Positions 34,484 through 46,742 of a stretch of DNA of 64,000 bases are shown piece after piece. Both the position numbers and the translations under genes were made by a program. The stretch is from Lepas anatifera (lineage: Eukaryota; Arthropoda; Thecostraca; Lepadidae). The stretch spans positions 117,209 to 181,208 of the forward strand of contig JAOTON010000779.1 of assembly GCA_034440635.1 (NCBI GenBank). Direction: 5' to 3'. Positions within the stretch are counted from its first letter, which is position 1; each line of letters begins with the position of its first letter. The notes beneath the pieces are model-generated. The model saw only the letters and a program-made list of their open reading frames with translations, had not been told where the DNA came from and did not search any database.

Positions 34484-34975
34484 CATTGCATATGCTGCAA
34501 TGCTCAGAGTCGGGTGCCAACCGGTTTAGGCATCCCATTTTCGGACTGCTATCCGAAAATCCGTGCATTTGTCCGGGATATGTGGCAGCGCTCATGGGAG
34601 AACCACCCTAAGGGCAGTAAAATACGGGTGCTGAAGCCCAAATTAGGGGTATGGTCGTCGGCCAGTGCGCAGTGCAGGAGAGAGGAGGAGATTCTCGCCA
34701 CGCTGAGTACGAGCCACACATACGCGACACAGCCGTACCTCGTCTGCGTTGATGGTCCGCTGGGGTGCCCGTGCTGCGACGGGCGACTCACAGTGGCACA
34801 CGTGTTAGTAGATTGTCGTGATTCCAAGACTGAGACGGCGATATACCTGACGGGGGCTCCTTCTCTGGAGGAGCTGTTCGGAGAGCGCCGCACTGCTGAC
34901 ATTTATAATATTGTTTTATTTCTAAACAAGGCTAACTTTCATGTTATTTGCTCACCTGGAGGTAGCCGCCCCTGA
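34484..34975 (+). pseudogene. Non-LTR retrotransposon polyprotein, C-terminal end
   Basis: The frame reads VPTGLGIPFSDCYPKIRAFV, then a W-Q-x-x-W motif, then LATLSTSHTYATQPYL, and a closing CCHC motif in CPCCDGRLTVAHVLVDC (CX2CX7HX4C). It ends with ELFGERRTADIYNIVLFL and a TGA. This is the tail of an RT/RNase H polyprotein in Jockey/I-type LINEs, where the C-terminal Cys-His motif follows the RNase H region. The 5' part (endonuclease, RT) is absent and the frame simply starts next to the TTAA of the preceding MITE. The 3' UTR may run to about 35040. Confidence 0.8.
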
Positions 34976-35048
34976 AATGCACGGTCTACTGTTATCGCCG
35001 ACTATTTGACAATTTTTTTCTTTTAATTTGTTCTACCATCGACCCATC

Positions 35049-35331
35049 CAGGGATGTAGCCAGGGGGCGGCAGGGACAGTCCCCCCCCTGAGGGCCCGAG
35101 GAGCCCCTCTGAGGACATGAGCCGCGCGACGAGCGGCTCGCCCGCATTATGCTCGTTGGCCAAATTTGAAATTTTATATCAGACGAGCCCTCTTAAGCCC
35201 TCTTCAGCACTCTATTCTGGAACAAGCATGGCTCTTTTTACCCATCAGATCCCTTATGGCGCTGTCGCAGGGGCCCTTTTCGGGGCGCCGTCCCCTCCCC
35301 CCACCCGAGCGAAATTCTGGCTACGCCCCTA
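35049..35331. mobile_element. hAT-like MITE, 283 bp, perfect 8 bp TSD
   Basis: GACCCATC at 35041-35048 and 35332-35339; ends CAGGGATGTAGCCAGGG and GGCTACGCCCCTA. Same family as 43048-43311, including the GAGCCGC...GCGGCTC hairpin at 35119-35139. Confidence 0.93.
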
Positions 35332-35421
35332 GACCCATCGTTTTTAACTGTGTCTCATTACCGCATTTTAAACTTGACTGGGCCTAGCAGTACCCCGGTG
35401 TGTAATTTTATTATTTTGTTA

Positions 35422-35480
35422 TGGGCGCCATATGACCCTGACATCGGTGCGCCCCTAAACCTAACCCTGGGCAAGGAGCG
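35422..35480. mobile_element. SINE 3' tail fragment
   Basis: GGCGCCATATGACCCTGACAT.GGTGCGCCCCTAAACC matches 9395-9440 and 11643-11690. Confidence 0.55.
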
Positions 35481-35559
35481 CTCCACCGTTCGAGGCACGA
35501 ATTTCCGTTAGCTTGCACGCCCCAGCGTACGGCACCAAGCCCGTTAAGTTCACAGAAAA

Positions 35560-36090
35560 CTCAGCGAAAATATTCTAGAAGTCAGCCTTCAGATATAAAT
35601 AATGCAAAATTTGACAGAACGTTTCCAATTCAACATCAGATTTTGAAACTTGCGAATTATGTATCACACTTTGCAACGACTTGGATGAGAACCAAAAGAT
35701 GACGACACATGCAAATAGGTATATCCCGACAGAAGGTTTGAAATTTAAAATTATCAATTTGTAAACAAATGGGCATTATCTGCCTAATCAGCCTGCTTAA
35801 AAGCAATATTTGACCAAAAGCAGAAAGTGTTCCAATTGACCAATTTTCCAGAATAACCAATACAAATCACCAAAAATCAGCCCCCTAAAACCCACCACAT
35901 TAGGTACGTTTCACAGAGTTTGAATTGGTCACCATCAAATTCTAAATAAATTGTGTAAATGATGTATAACTACTGCTCTGCAGAAGACTGTACCTATGCA
36001 GCATACCAATATTCTTTCCAAGGATGTTTCTGAAAACTCATGCATATGTGCACTAAGTTTCAACAGCTAATCAATTTCAAATATGTCAAT
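35560..36090. repeat. AT-rich satellite, left part
   Basis: Contains the gcagaagactg box (35985) and gaagtcagccttcagatataaataatgc, which recurs at 37776. This is the same satellite as 37640-40090. Confidence 0.65.
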
Positions 36091-36097
36091 ACTTTTT

Positions 36098-36147
<50 letters not shown>
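36098..36147. repeat. (TA)n microsatellite
   Basis: About 24 uninterrupted TA units. Confidence 0.97.
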
Positions 36148-36148
<1 letters not shown>

Positions 36149-36179
36149 AGGTTCTTTTTTCCTCCTCCCTTACTTAATT

Positions 36180-37270
36180 CCTGAACCCACTTTTAGCGCT
36201 CCTGGGTCGCCTGTGCCTGGCGCTGATGGCCGGGGCGGGGTGCCCCTGGTGGGGGGCTGGTGTCGCCGCGGTTCACCGACGGCTGGCCGTCCGGCCGTGG
36301 GAGGGTTACGTCCGCTCTGCGGCTGCGTTTCGCCGGTCGCCGTACCTGGGGCGCCCGCCTGCTGCCCGCCGCGGCGTCCGTCTGCAGCTGCATGTCCGCA
36401 GCGGCCACTCTGCATTCTCAGCGATCGCCGCGCCCGGGCGGCCTCCCGCCGTCCGGGGCGGAGGCCGCTCGACGACTGCGTCTCGGCACTCGCCACGCCC
36501 TGGCGGCCTCTCACCGTCCGGCGCGGCGGCCGCTCGACGGTCGCGTCTCGGCGATCGCTGCGCCCGGGCGGCCTCTCGCCGTCCGGCACGGTGTCCTCCC
36601 TGCGGGTCCATGTCTCCAGTCGCCGCGGTGGGGTGGCCTCCCGCCACCCGCCGCGGCGGCCAATCTGCGGTCTCAACGATCGCCGCGCTCTGGAGACCTC
36701 TCGCCGTCCGGCGCGGCGGCCGCTCAACGGCTGCGTCTCGGCGGTCGCCGTGCCCTGGCGGCCTCTCACCGTCCGGCGCGGCGGCCGCTAGACGGTCGCG
36801 TCTCGGCGATTGCCGCGCCCAGGCGGCCTCTCGCCGTCCGGCGCGGTGCCCTCCTGCGGGTCCATGTCTCCAGTCGCCGCGGTGGGGTGGCCTCCCGCCA
36901 CCCACCGCGGCGGCCACTCTGCGGTCTCAACGATCGCCGCGCTCTGACGACCTCTCGCCGTCCGGCGCGGCGGCCGCTCAACGGCTGCGTCTCGGCGGCC
37001 GCTCGACGGCTGCGTCTCGGCGGTCGCCGTGCCTTAGCGGCCTCTCGCCGTCCGGAGCGATGTCCTCTCTGCAGCTCCATGTCTCCGGTCGCCGCGGCGG
37101 CTACTCTGCAGTTTCAACGACCGCCGCGCCCTGGCGGCCTCTCGCCGTCCGGCGTGGCAGCCGCTCGACGGCTGCGTCCCGGCAATCGCCGTGCCCTGGC
37201 GGCCTCTCGCCGTCCAGAGCGGTGTGCGCTCTGCGGCTGCACGTCTCCGGTCGCCGTGTGGCGGCATTGC
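36180..37270. repeat. GC-rich 65 bp array with 254 bp higher-order unit
   Basis: The marker TC(G/A)CCGTCCGGCGCGG recurs at 36701, 36766 and 36831 (65 bp steps) and at 36955 (254 bp from the first), with the same order of variants. 65 is not a multiple of 3, so reading frames rotate. The 403- and 365-residue frames and their antisense partners exist because GC-rich DNA has few stops. I do not treat them as genes. Confidence 0.85.
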
Positions 37271-37639
37271 GTCTTTCTCTGCGGCTGGGATCTGGCCCGG
37301 CGGTTGTGTGCACTATATTGTTCCGCTGTTTTGTACTGGTACTCATGCATTTTATAATATTGCTTAGCGTAATCATGCCGCCCGGCGCTAGGATTTTAGG
37401 GTGCGCACCCATTGTTTTCTTCGTTTTTTTACCGTAGTAGTGTTTTGCCTGTGTGCGTTGTCGCAAAATACATGTATGGATGGAAGTGGGGATGAAAAAG
37501 GAAAATGAAGCACATGCACTGTGAAACAACAAGAATGACAAGAACCTGTAAATGATGAAATTGTCAAATTTTACAGAAAATGTGTAAAACACGCGATATT
37601 CAGCTCCAGAACCAACCTATGTGTAGTTTACCACATAGT

Positions 37640-40090
37640 TTGTAGCTTAAAATTAACAATTCAAACACAAAATGGTTCTTATTTGAGTAACCTTGAAACA
37701 TAATTGTCAAACCAGTACCTACATTATCAATCATATCAAGTTCAAAGAAAACTCAAATCACAAATCACCTAGAAGTCAACCTGAAGATATTAATAATGCT
37801 TAGTTTGATAAAAAGTTTCTAATTGAATATCATCAGGTTTTGAAATTGGGAAACATATATCCAGCTTCACAACCACTTGAGAGAACCAGAAGACGATGAA
37901 ACATGTGAATTTAACCAAAAGATATACAGAGATCACATGGAAATCAAAACCTCTGAACTAAATGATGCACTACCCTGACAGAATATTTAAGCTTCAACAT
38001 CCTTAAGCTGTAAACACATGAATATGAACTTCCCAATCTGTACCATACGTAAGGACAGTACTTAACAAAAAACAAAAAACATTCAAACAGGTGAATTTCC
38101 CAGAATATTTTGTACAAATAAAATGAAATGAGCCTTAAGACCCATCCCATTAAATATTTCTTTGAAAAGTGGGAATTCAACATTATCAGATAGTTAATAG
38201 GTTCAGTACATCATTTTTACTGCTCCACAGAAGACTGCAGCTCATCAGAATATAAATAATTTTGAGTTTTCTAAAAACCCATGAACCCATAAACTGGATT
38301 TTATCAGTTTACCAAATACTTTTTTTAGAAAAATGGATTTCACATTTTAGTGATTTAACATAATCAAATATTTAATAAATTGGGCACATAATCTGTACTA
38401 CTCCGCAGAAGGCTGCAGCTCATCAGAATATCAATCACTTTGGGTTTTTTCTATAAATTTAAGCACCCATGGACTAAATTTCATCAGCTTCTAAATCACA
38501 TTTATTTTTAAGAAAATAATTCATATTGCAATGAATTCAGCATTATCAAATAATTGGTCTTAATAAATTGGGTATATGATTTGTACTGTTCCACCAAAGA
38601 CTGCGGCTAACCGGAATATGGATAATCAAGGTATTTATAAAGAAAATTCACACACCCACAAACTGGATTCCATCAGCTAAACAAATACCTCTTCATTTTC
38701 AAGAAAAACACTTCCTATGGCTGGCAACATAAGCCTACAGCCTACTCTGAATGGTCTCGTGCCAGATGTGTGTGCAGTTTTTCTATAAACTCAAGCACCC
38801 ATGAATGGATTTTCATCAGCTTCACAAGCACATTTATATTTAAGATCATTTTTCATATTTCAATGAATTCAGGATTATCAAATAATTAATAAATTGAGTA
38901 TATGATGTTTACTGTTCCGCAGAAGACTGCAGCTAACCAGAATATGGGTAATCATGGGATTTATTTAAAAATTCATACACCCACAAACTGGATTCCATCA
39001 GCTTAACAAATACCTATTTATTTTCAAGAAAAACACTTCATATGGCTAGCAGCATAAGCTTACAACTTACTCTGAATGGTCTCGTGGTAGATGTATGTGC
39101 TAATTTTTTCTATAAATGTAAGCACTCATGAACTGATTTTTCATCAGCTTCACAATCACATTCATACTTAAGATCATTTTTCATATTTTAATGAATTCAT
39201 GATTATCAAATAATTAATAAATTGAGTATATGATTTTTACTGTTCCGCAGAAGACTGCGGCTAACCAGAATATGGATAATCATGGGATTTATTTAAAAAT
39301 TCATACACCCACAAACTGGATTCCATTAGCTGAACAAATACCTATTCATTTTCAAGAAAAATACACTTCATATGGCTAGCAGCATAAGTCTACAACTTTC
39401 CCTGAATGGTTTCGTGGTAGATGTGTGTGCAAAGTTTTTCTTTAAATTTAAACACTCATGAACTGAATTTCATCAGCTTCACAATCACATTTATATTTAA
39501 GATCATTTGTCATATTTTAATGAATTCAGGATTATCAAATAATTAATAAATTGAGTATATGCTTTTTACTGTTCCGCAGAAGACTGCGGCGAACCAGAAT
39601 ATGGATAATCATGGATATTTATTTAAAAATTCATACACCCACAAACTGGATTGCATCAGCTAAACAAATACCTCTTCATTTTCAAGAAAAACACTTCCTA
39701 TGGCTGGCAACATAAGCCTACAGCCTACTCTGAATGGTCTCGTGCCAGATGTGTGTGCAGTTTTTCTATAAACTCAAGCACCCATGAATGGATTTTCATC
39801 AGCTTCACAATCACATTTATTTTTAAGAACATTTTTCGTATTTTAATGAATACATCAGTATCAAATAATTAATAAACTTGGTATATGATTTTTATTGTTC
39901 CGCAGAAGACTGCGGCTAACCAGAATATGGATAATCATGGGATTTATTTAAAAACTCATACACCCACAAACTGTATTCCATCAGCTTAGCAAATACCTAT
40001 TTATTTTAAAGAAAAATACACTGCATATGGGTAGCAGCATAAGCCTACAACTTACTGTGAAGGTTTTCTGCTTGACCACGTGGTAGATGT
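37640..40090. repeat. AT-rich satellite, 185 bp then 327 bp dimer units
   Basis: The box GCAGAAG(A/G)CTGC recurs at about 38220, 38405 and 38590 (185 bp steps), then at 38921, 39249, 39578 and 39904 (328, 329, 326 bp). In the longer units two related halves (each with cacc..caaactgg or cacc..gaatgga and catcagctt) alternate, so 327 bp is a dimer. Confidence 0.88.
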
Positions 40091-41340
40091 TTGTGAATGT
40101 TTCTAACTAATCAATTGGAAGAGCGCATCTCTAACTTAGTTTTCCTATTTAAACACCTGCCATATAAATTATTTTCACCAATTGATTGGCAGCAACTTTG
40201 CAATGACAAACCTATGCATCACACATCTGAATTCCTAAGATATTTGCCCATCAACAATGGCTGCCTGGACATCCAACAATTTGCCAGAAAATTTGGGGTG
40301 GCAGCATGGGGTTAATTTCTGTTATCTTGAGAAAAGTTTGCGAAGGGTGAACATATCCCAAGTTTCGTGAACCGTGAGTGCTGCTGATTGGTTAAAATGC
40401 TCACGGCAGCATAGGCAGAGGCTAAGTACCCTCCTACTAGAATTGTACTTTTCCCAAGGTGGAACTTTGCCAGATGTAAATTCCGACCGGGCGGGTCGGA
40501 ACATTCGGTGGTGGGGCTGGCGTACTACTTATTCCCACGAAGGGATTATTGCTTAGATTTAAGGGAATTTCTATGAATATTCTGAATGAGGATGATTGCA
40601 GATCACTTAAAATCATACAATATCTATTTTATAACAGTATTTTGGTCCCAAATGAGCTCTTGGGCCCCAAAATGTGCGTATCTAAAACCTACTATTCACC
40701 CGGGTAAATAGTAGGAAGGTGAATAGTATGAACTAAGTTCCATTTATTTCCTCGTGTGAAAACGGCTAGTGTTTCTACACTTTTGAGATAATTCTATCAC
40801 GCGTCGAATGTGTCATTGGTGAGATGAACAATGTGCAGCTTACCATGAATTGCTAGATTTTCATTCTCTTTAAATCGGGCTTACCTTTTTCGGACCAGTT
40901 TCTATACGGAACCATGGTTGCCAAAATAGAGGGTACGCAGTCACTGACGAAGTTTTTTTCCGTCGGTTTGACGCTGCTGTCTGCGCTTTGCACTAGGCCA
41001 TGTCATCATCTTCCAATTTTCGATTTCAAGCAAGGAAAATTGATATTAATAGACATGAAAAATTCATTTTGGAAAACAAAAATTAAGAAATAGAAGATCA
41101 ATTTGTGGAAGTTAATGCGTGCTTTAAGCCATATGCCTACCTGAAATACCGACAAAGCTACACTTAACGGGGGGGATTAACTGAGTTTTTAAATCATGCA
41201 ACTTATACCCCGGCGTTAAAGTCTCCATTGATTTCACTTAAGGCTATTCTCCTCACTGAAACCCGATGACTACTGATTAAAACAGCCTTATTTTCTTGAC
41301 TATATGTGCAGACGTGTGCTTTCGTGAGTGAGTAAGTAAT
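40091..41340. other. Unassigned stretch
   Basis: No gene recognised. 40692-40775 is the dispersed repeat that also ends the gag copy at 30261. 41320-41355 has (gagt)n. Confidence 0.45.
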
Positions 41341-41344
41341 TGAG

Positions 41345-42055
41345 TGAGTGAGTGATTTGTATGCGGGTGATTAGATTATCACCCGCCCTGGTGAGCCTCC
41401 GAGCCACCTTCACCCTGATGGGGGGTGCTCAAACACCCCACCCCCTTCGAACTCGGCCCCTATGCAAAAAAGCGAAAATGCAGGAAGGTTGGTGGATAGC
41501 TAAAAATCATTTTAAAAAATCAGTCACTTTTTGGCTCAGGTCAATATTGAGGTCAGGACTGGTCAAAAAGTGGCATGTCATATAAGGGTTTCCGGGCTCT
41601 AGTGTTTGAGTGTTCAGCTAGACATTTTTTGGTCATCATTCGCTTTGTCTCATTACGACAAATCGAATAACGTATAATAGAAAACCAGCCTAGGTTAAGA
41701 TATAACAACAGCCCGACCTAATGAGAGGTCAAAGTCACCATCTTACCAAGCATAGTCAATATGCATATCAATCGACTTGCAGATAGTAATCAAAGCGTAA
41801 AAGTATCAAAATATAATATTTATCATCATTTCCCACAAAGGTATTGACCCAAGTCTGAAACCTGCTTATGGAGCTCCAAATGACCTCTCAAAGGTCACAG
41901 GTCACAAATTGCAATATAAACCTTGAAAGGGGCCCAGGATAATAGGATTTGGGCAATATGAAAGTATCCGCAGCTGTATCTACACAAATAGAGCCCAATT
42001 ACTATTTCCCATGCATTTCTAATGGAGAGGTCATGATCCGTACCTGACCCAGGTC

Positions 42056-42123
<68 letters not shown>

Positions 42124-42425
42124 ACATCAGAATATGTTTTGTAGCACTAGGTAGGCCCATTATGTGGTAAAAGTTTCAAACCGATAGATTCACACATTTA
42201 TTATTTATGCCACCTTAAACATTTTTGAGGTGAGGTCACTTGACCTGCACTGGTGACCTGACCTGGGATGACCCAACCTTAAAGAATTTACTAAAGTTGT
42301 AAAAATGATCAGAAAAAGGCGTACCAGATTCGGTAGCGCTACGCACCGCCGTTTTTATTCCAATTCCAAAAAATCCGAGGGAGGGTGTGGGGGCGGGTAC
42401 ATGCCCCACCGTCAATGCATGTGTT
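41345..42425. mobile_element. AGGTCA-family element with mixed ends
   Basis: The left end has the CACCTTCACCCTGATGGGGGG type seen at 12761 and 55985. The right end is the CCGTCAATGCATGTGTTTAA type seen at 25250. The hairpin near 42331-42350 is worn. A (TA)n run of about 60 bp at 42060-42119 interrupts it. It supplies the uninterrupted reference for the insert at 56538. Confidence 0.7.
42058..42119. repeat. (TA)n microsatellite
   Basis: About 30 TA units. Confidence 0.97.
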
Positions 42426-42759
42426 TAACGTTGGAAAACTGCAAGTTATAATGTCACTTTTATTTTAAGTATTTATGATTCAAGCAGTTGTTGTATGGCG
42501 TCTTAAAAGGAAGGTCGATTATCTTCAGAGTTGGGCTAGAGATAACGTCATTTCTGACCCTACGTCGAACTCACGCCTCATGAAGACGCTAATTTAAACT
42601 GTACACATGTCAACTAGTTTTGCATTTGGACCCCAGCAAGATGAAAAGGTGTCAGAAGTTAGCCACATACAAACATTCGTTTTCATCAGCCGCGTGTAGT
42701 ATTCATTCATTTGCAGGCAGTTGTTCGTTAGACAGTTCTCAAGCAGACCTTTAAATGGT

Positions 42760-42937
42760 CAGGGTGTTTAAAACGACCCTAGGGTGTTTAAAACCACCCT
42801 AGGGTCGTTAAACGGCCCTGCCCGGTCAGGGGTGGTTGCAACGACCCTAGGGTGTATATAACGACCCTAGGGTCGTTAAAACCTCCCTGGTCCGTCAGGG
42901 TTGTTTTAACCACCCTAGGGTCGTTTTAAACACCCGG
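42760..42937. repeat. Palindromic CGACCCTAGGGTCG phrase array
   Basis: Eight or so phrases of about 19-20 bp alternate aacgaccctagggtgttt and ccctagggtcgttaaa. Each centre is CCTAGG, so every phrase is its own complement. Confidence 0.82.
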
Positions 42938-43047
42938 ATTTTCCATCCACCCTGTAACATATACATAGTTGAATTTAAGAGTAAAAAGTATCTTCCTGAA
43001 GCAGACTTCGATGCTCCTTATATCTTTGAATTCCACTCGACCATGAT

Positions 43048-43311
43048 CAGGGGCGTAGCCAAGGGGGCGGCAGGGACAGCCGCCCGAAGGGCTCTCTGAG
43101 GACACGAGCCGCGCGAAGCGCGGCTCGTCCACACTATGCTGTGTGGCCAAATTTGGCATTTTATACCAGACAGGGCCCTCTTAAGCCCTCTTCAGTACTC
43201 TATTCTGTAACAAGCAGGGCCCTTTTTACCCATCAGGGCCCTTTTGGCGCTGTCGCAGGGTCCCTTTTGGGGGCACCGCTCTCCCTGAGCAAAATCCTGG
43301 CTACGCCCCTG
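43048..43311. mobile_element. hAT-like MITE, 264 bp, perfect 8 bp TSD
   Basis: ACCATGAT at 43040-43047 and 43312-43319; ends CAGGGGCGTAGCCA and TGGCTACGCCCCTG. Subterminal hairpin ACGAGCCGCGC-GAA-GCGCGGCTCGT at 43104-43128. Confidence 0.95.
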
Positions 43312-43319
43312 ACCATGAT

Positions 43320-44735
43320 AAAAGTTGGAGCATGAGAGACATAATTTGGCATAAAGCGGCATTGACGATAACAGATTAGCCAGATAATCAGACCTTGATC
43401 CTAACGGTCTGAAATCATCATCATATTTGGGTTTTTGGGCGCAGCGACAGCTTAGATCATATGGTCTCAACACGATGCAAGCTGGATACTATTGACAGAT
43501 TCTCGCTGTTGACTTTGCTGGGCTGTTTGCTGAGGCTCTCTCCCCTTGCCCCGTCGGCCTCCACGGTCCAGTGGTCATTGTGATCGGAGCGAAACGATTG
43601 CCTCGTCGGCCGGCGCAATGAACGTGCCACCGTCTGCCTACTGACTTCACGCTCGGAGAGAAAAACCGCCGGCGACCTGCAAAGTCTCTCAATAGAGCAG
43701 TGCACCACCAGTGAGGAAAGCAGCGGCGCGCCGGCACGGGCCGGGATCGAGTTTTGAGGTCTGGCCTATTCAGAGCCTCGCAAATTACCGGCGCTAGGAA
43801 TTGGAGGCGACGTCGCCGCGCTGAGTGGTGAGGAGTGCGGTGAGCTCAGGACATACAACGGGTGGGTAAACTCGATTAAGCCTGTGTTGGCCACGGACGG
43901 GGTGGAGAGGCACGCACGTCCGCTCCTGGACTCTGCGTTGGCTGGGGTGGTGGCATACTCGAGAAGACAGATGCCAGGAAGAGGTTTCCCGTTCCGGACT
44001 CGAAACCTTAATGGAAGTACGGAATCAGCAGTGGAAGTATCTTGTATTAATTCCGCGGCGGAGCTTTGGTTTGCGCCGCTGCTGCGAACTGCAGTGTGCG
44101 CCATACTTTGACCTCGGTACTGGTGAGGAGTCATACAGAAAGCCGGCGCCACAAATCTGGTAAAATTGTCCACCTTCCCTCTGGGACAGGGCTTTACTTC
44201 CCACGCAGGTAGTTATTGGGACAGAGGTGTGGAAACGGCTAGCTTATTGGGAGGGGGAGCAGGGGCAGGTCACTTTGACAAAAGAAGACCAAATCAGGGC
44301 ACCGTACACTCATAACTAGTATTTTTCCTTACAAGCTGGAAATCGAAGCGGGTTCGCGGCGTTTTGCTAATATTTTGTATATTATATCTGATTATCTGCC
44401 CTCGTGCATTTGCCAAAATCACACTCCACGGCTGAATACATGCATCTGGGCCTGTGTTGGCCAGTGAATGCATGGCATTTCATGGAATTATCTAAAGTAT
44501 GTTTTATCTTCTCAACAGGTGCACGTAAAATACGCCGCGCGCTGTTGAACTCGAAGCTGCTGGTCTACTAGCCTTAAATATGGTATTATATTTTCCGTTT
44601 GTTGTTGTGTATCCCGTAGTTTCTAGCGATGCTGGATTCTAAGGTTCGGATATATTCCTTGCCCTTTGATGGAATTTTCAGCCTAATATATTTTGCTTTT
44701 CTATTTCTTGGTTTCCAGTTCAATCCCTTCCAGCT
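43320..44735. other. Unassigned stretch, partly GC-rich
   Basis: 43500-44170 is GC-richer, with a 135-residue minus frame (44173-43766) and overlapping frames but no motif I know. It could contain a host promoter or exon; nothing decides it. Confidence 0.4.
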
Positions 44736-44739
44736 TTCT

Positions 44740-45419
44740 TCAGAATTCGATTCGCCGTGGCGAGAGAAAGTGAATGGTGCCTAAAAATGATTCTATCTTA
44801 ACTCTGTCAGACGCTAGAGCTAAAAAACACTACCCTAACATGCAACATTCTTTGACCTTTCATGACCTCAATATTGACCTGAGCCAAAAAGTGACCAATG
44901 TAGTTTTCTCATGAATTTGTATTAGCTATCGATCAGCCTTCACGTTTTTTCGCTATCCCGCATAGGAGCCGAGTTGGAGGAAGGGGAGGTGTTCAAACAC
45001 CCCACACCAGGGAGAAGATGGCACGGAGGCCCACCGGGGCGTGGGCTAAGGTATTCAGTTTAAACCATTTTTCCAATGTATTTCTAATGGAGAGGTCATG
45101 ACTCGTACCTGACCTTAGGTCATCGATATCAAAATACCGGAATATATTTTGTAGAACTCGGTATGGCCATTATGTGATATGAGTTTCAATTGGATATGTT
45201 CACGCTATCCTGACTTACGCTACCTTAAGCATATTTTGAGGTAAGGTTACTTGACCTGCCTTGGTGACCCGACTTGAGATGACTCAACCTGAAATTTTTC
45301 CAAACGTTGTAAAAATGGTCAGAGAAAATGTACGCAAAGTACGGCGGCGCTAAGCGCGGCTGTTTTTTTATATCTGCAAAGAACCTGAGGGAGTATCCAC
45401 CCCCCGTCAATGTGCGTGT
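44740..45419. mobile_element. AGGTCA-family element
   Basis: Has gattcgccgtggcgagag, ggaggtgttcaaacacccc, ggtcatcgatatcaaaatacc, and a right end CCGTCAATGTGCGTG at TTAA 45420-45423. A worn hairpin (GGCGGCGC-TAA-GCGCGGC) lies at 45343-45360. Confidence 0.7.
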
Positions 45420-45590
45420 TAAACGTGCTCCGCGTTGGTTCAAAGCAAAACAATAAAAGTGGTGGCAATCCTCCAAAAACACTAATCTGAAGTTGTTGAT
45501 TGATCTCCCCTTTAACGGATACAAATTTATCTGTGTTGTATTTGATGAACTCCAAAGTTATGCTTTGGGGACACCGTAATCCACACCTGG

Positions 45591-45609
45591 TTAGGTTAGG
45601 TTAGGTTAG
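45591..45609 (+). repeat. Interstitial (TTAGG)4
   Basis: Just under four tandem TTAGG units. TTAGG is the ancestral arthropod telomere repeat, but a run this short can arise by chance. Confidence 0.7.
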
Positions 45610-46385
45610 AGCAGGTCATGCTTTGCCTCCATTGACGACGTTCTCGGTACTTCTCAGGTGCATAGTTTGTATTTAGTGCGTATTAAGTTTACACATTTGA
45701 ATGTATGTTTTGCCGTTCCTCCCTTGACAGTTCGATACATTCATACATATCTTTTAATCATGTACGACACCCGCAAAAATTACCTTAGAACTAACGAAAA
45801 ATCAGCGAGCTCCTAACGTTAACGCGCATGAAAATCGCAGACAGCACACACACGAGCACGGAATGGAATTGGCTCATTATCTCCTAGAAATCGAGTGCAA
45901 TGGCCCGTTATGGAGTTAGTGGAATTAGCTGGCGCTGGCCTGGTGTGCATTTCCACTCAGAAAATGTTCCTTGTGGACGGACGATCTGAACTTGTGGCTC
46001 CCGTAAACACCTGACGGGACCGAACAGATGGCTAAAAGATTGAAGTTTTCGGAAGGGGTATAAAGTGGATAGGCCTTCTTTCATAAAGTTGGGCCGAAAA
46101 TTGGAATGCTGCGTGTGTTTGTTCAGAGCGGAATAAGGGATGATCGGTAAAGTGAGAATATCTGCACCCATTTATCTTACCTCTACACCGAAATATTGGA
46201 AGGGCTACCATGAGCTTCCCTTAGAAGCTGGGCTTCCAACGGGAAGATGGGCTTCCAGGTGGTAAATCTTGACATCCTTGTAACGGAGCTTATTTGCTTC
46301 CGATCCTTCCATAGTTTGTTCGAAACACTGAACTCATTTGATAGGATGCAGGTGGCAATCGCCTGTCATGGGCGCCACCTTCTGG
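45610..46385. other. Unassigned stretch
   Basis: No gene recognised. Confidence 0.4.
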
Positions 46386-46390
46386 TTCTC

Positions 46391-46742
46391 TGTGTGCTAC
46401 GAACTGTGGTCTGTGTACTACCCTCTGTGGTCTGTGTGCTGTCCTCTGTGGTCTGTGAGCTGCTGAGCTGCTCTGTGTCGTCTGTTTACTACCTCTGTGG
46501 TCTGTGGATTACCTTCTGTGGTCATGAGACTGCCCTCTGTGGTCTGTGGACTGCCCTCTGTGGTCTGTGGACTGCCCTCTGTGGTCTGTGGACTGCCCTC
46601 TGTGGTCTGTGCACTGCCCTCTGTGGTCTGTCAGCTACCCTCTGTGGTCTGTGGCCTGCCCTCTGTGGTCTGTGGCCTGCCCTCTGTGGTCTGTCAGCTG
46701 CCCTCTGTGGTCTGTGGCCTGCCCTCTGTGGTCTGTGGACGG
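46391..46742. repeat. 21 bp minisatellite (GACTGCCCTCTGTGGTCTGTG)
   Basis: About 15 units, nearly exact from 46530 to 46740. 21 is a multiple of 3, so frames stay open through it on both strands (179 residues on the plus strand, 46247-46786). The peptide is purely the repeat with no known domain. Confidence 0.9.

Noticed and set aside
36226..37437. 403- and 365-residue frames with Arg/Pro/Ser-rich repeats
   Set aside because: The DNA unit is 65 bp, so frames rotate. Long frames also occur antisense; they reflect GC-rich DNA with few stops.
43766..44173. 135-residue minus-strand frame in a GC-richer block
   Set aside because: No recognisable domain, overlapping frames on both strands and no splice evidence.
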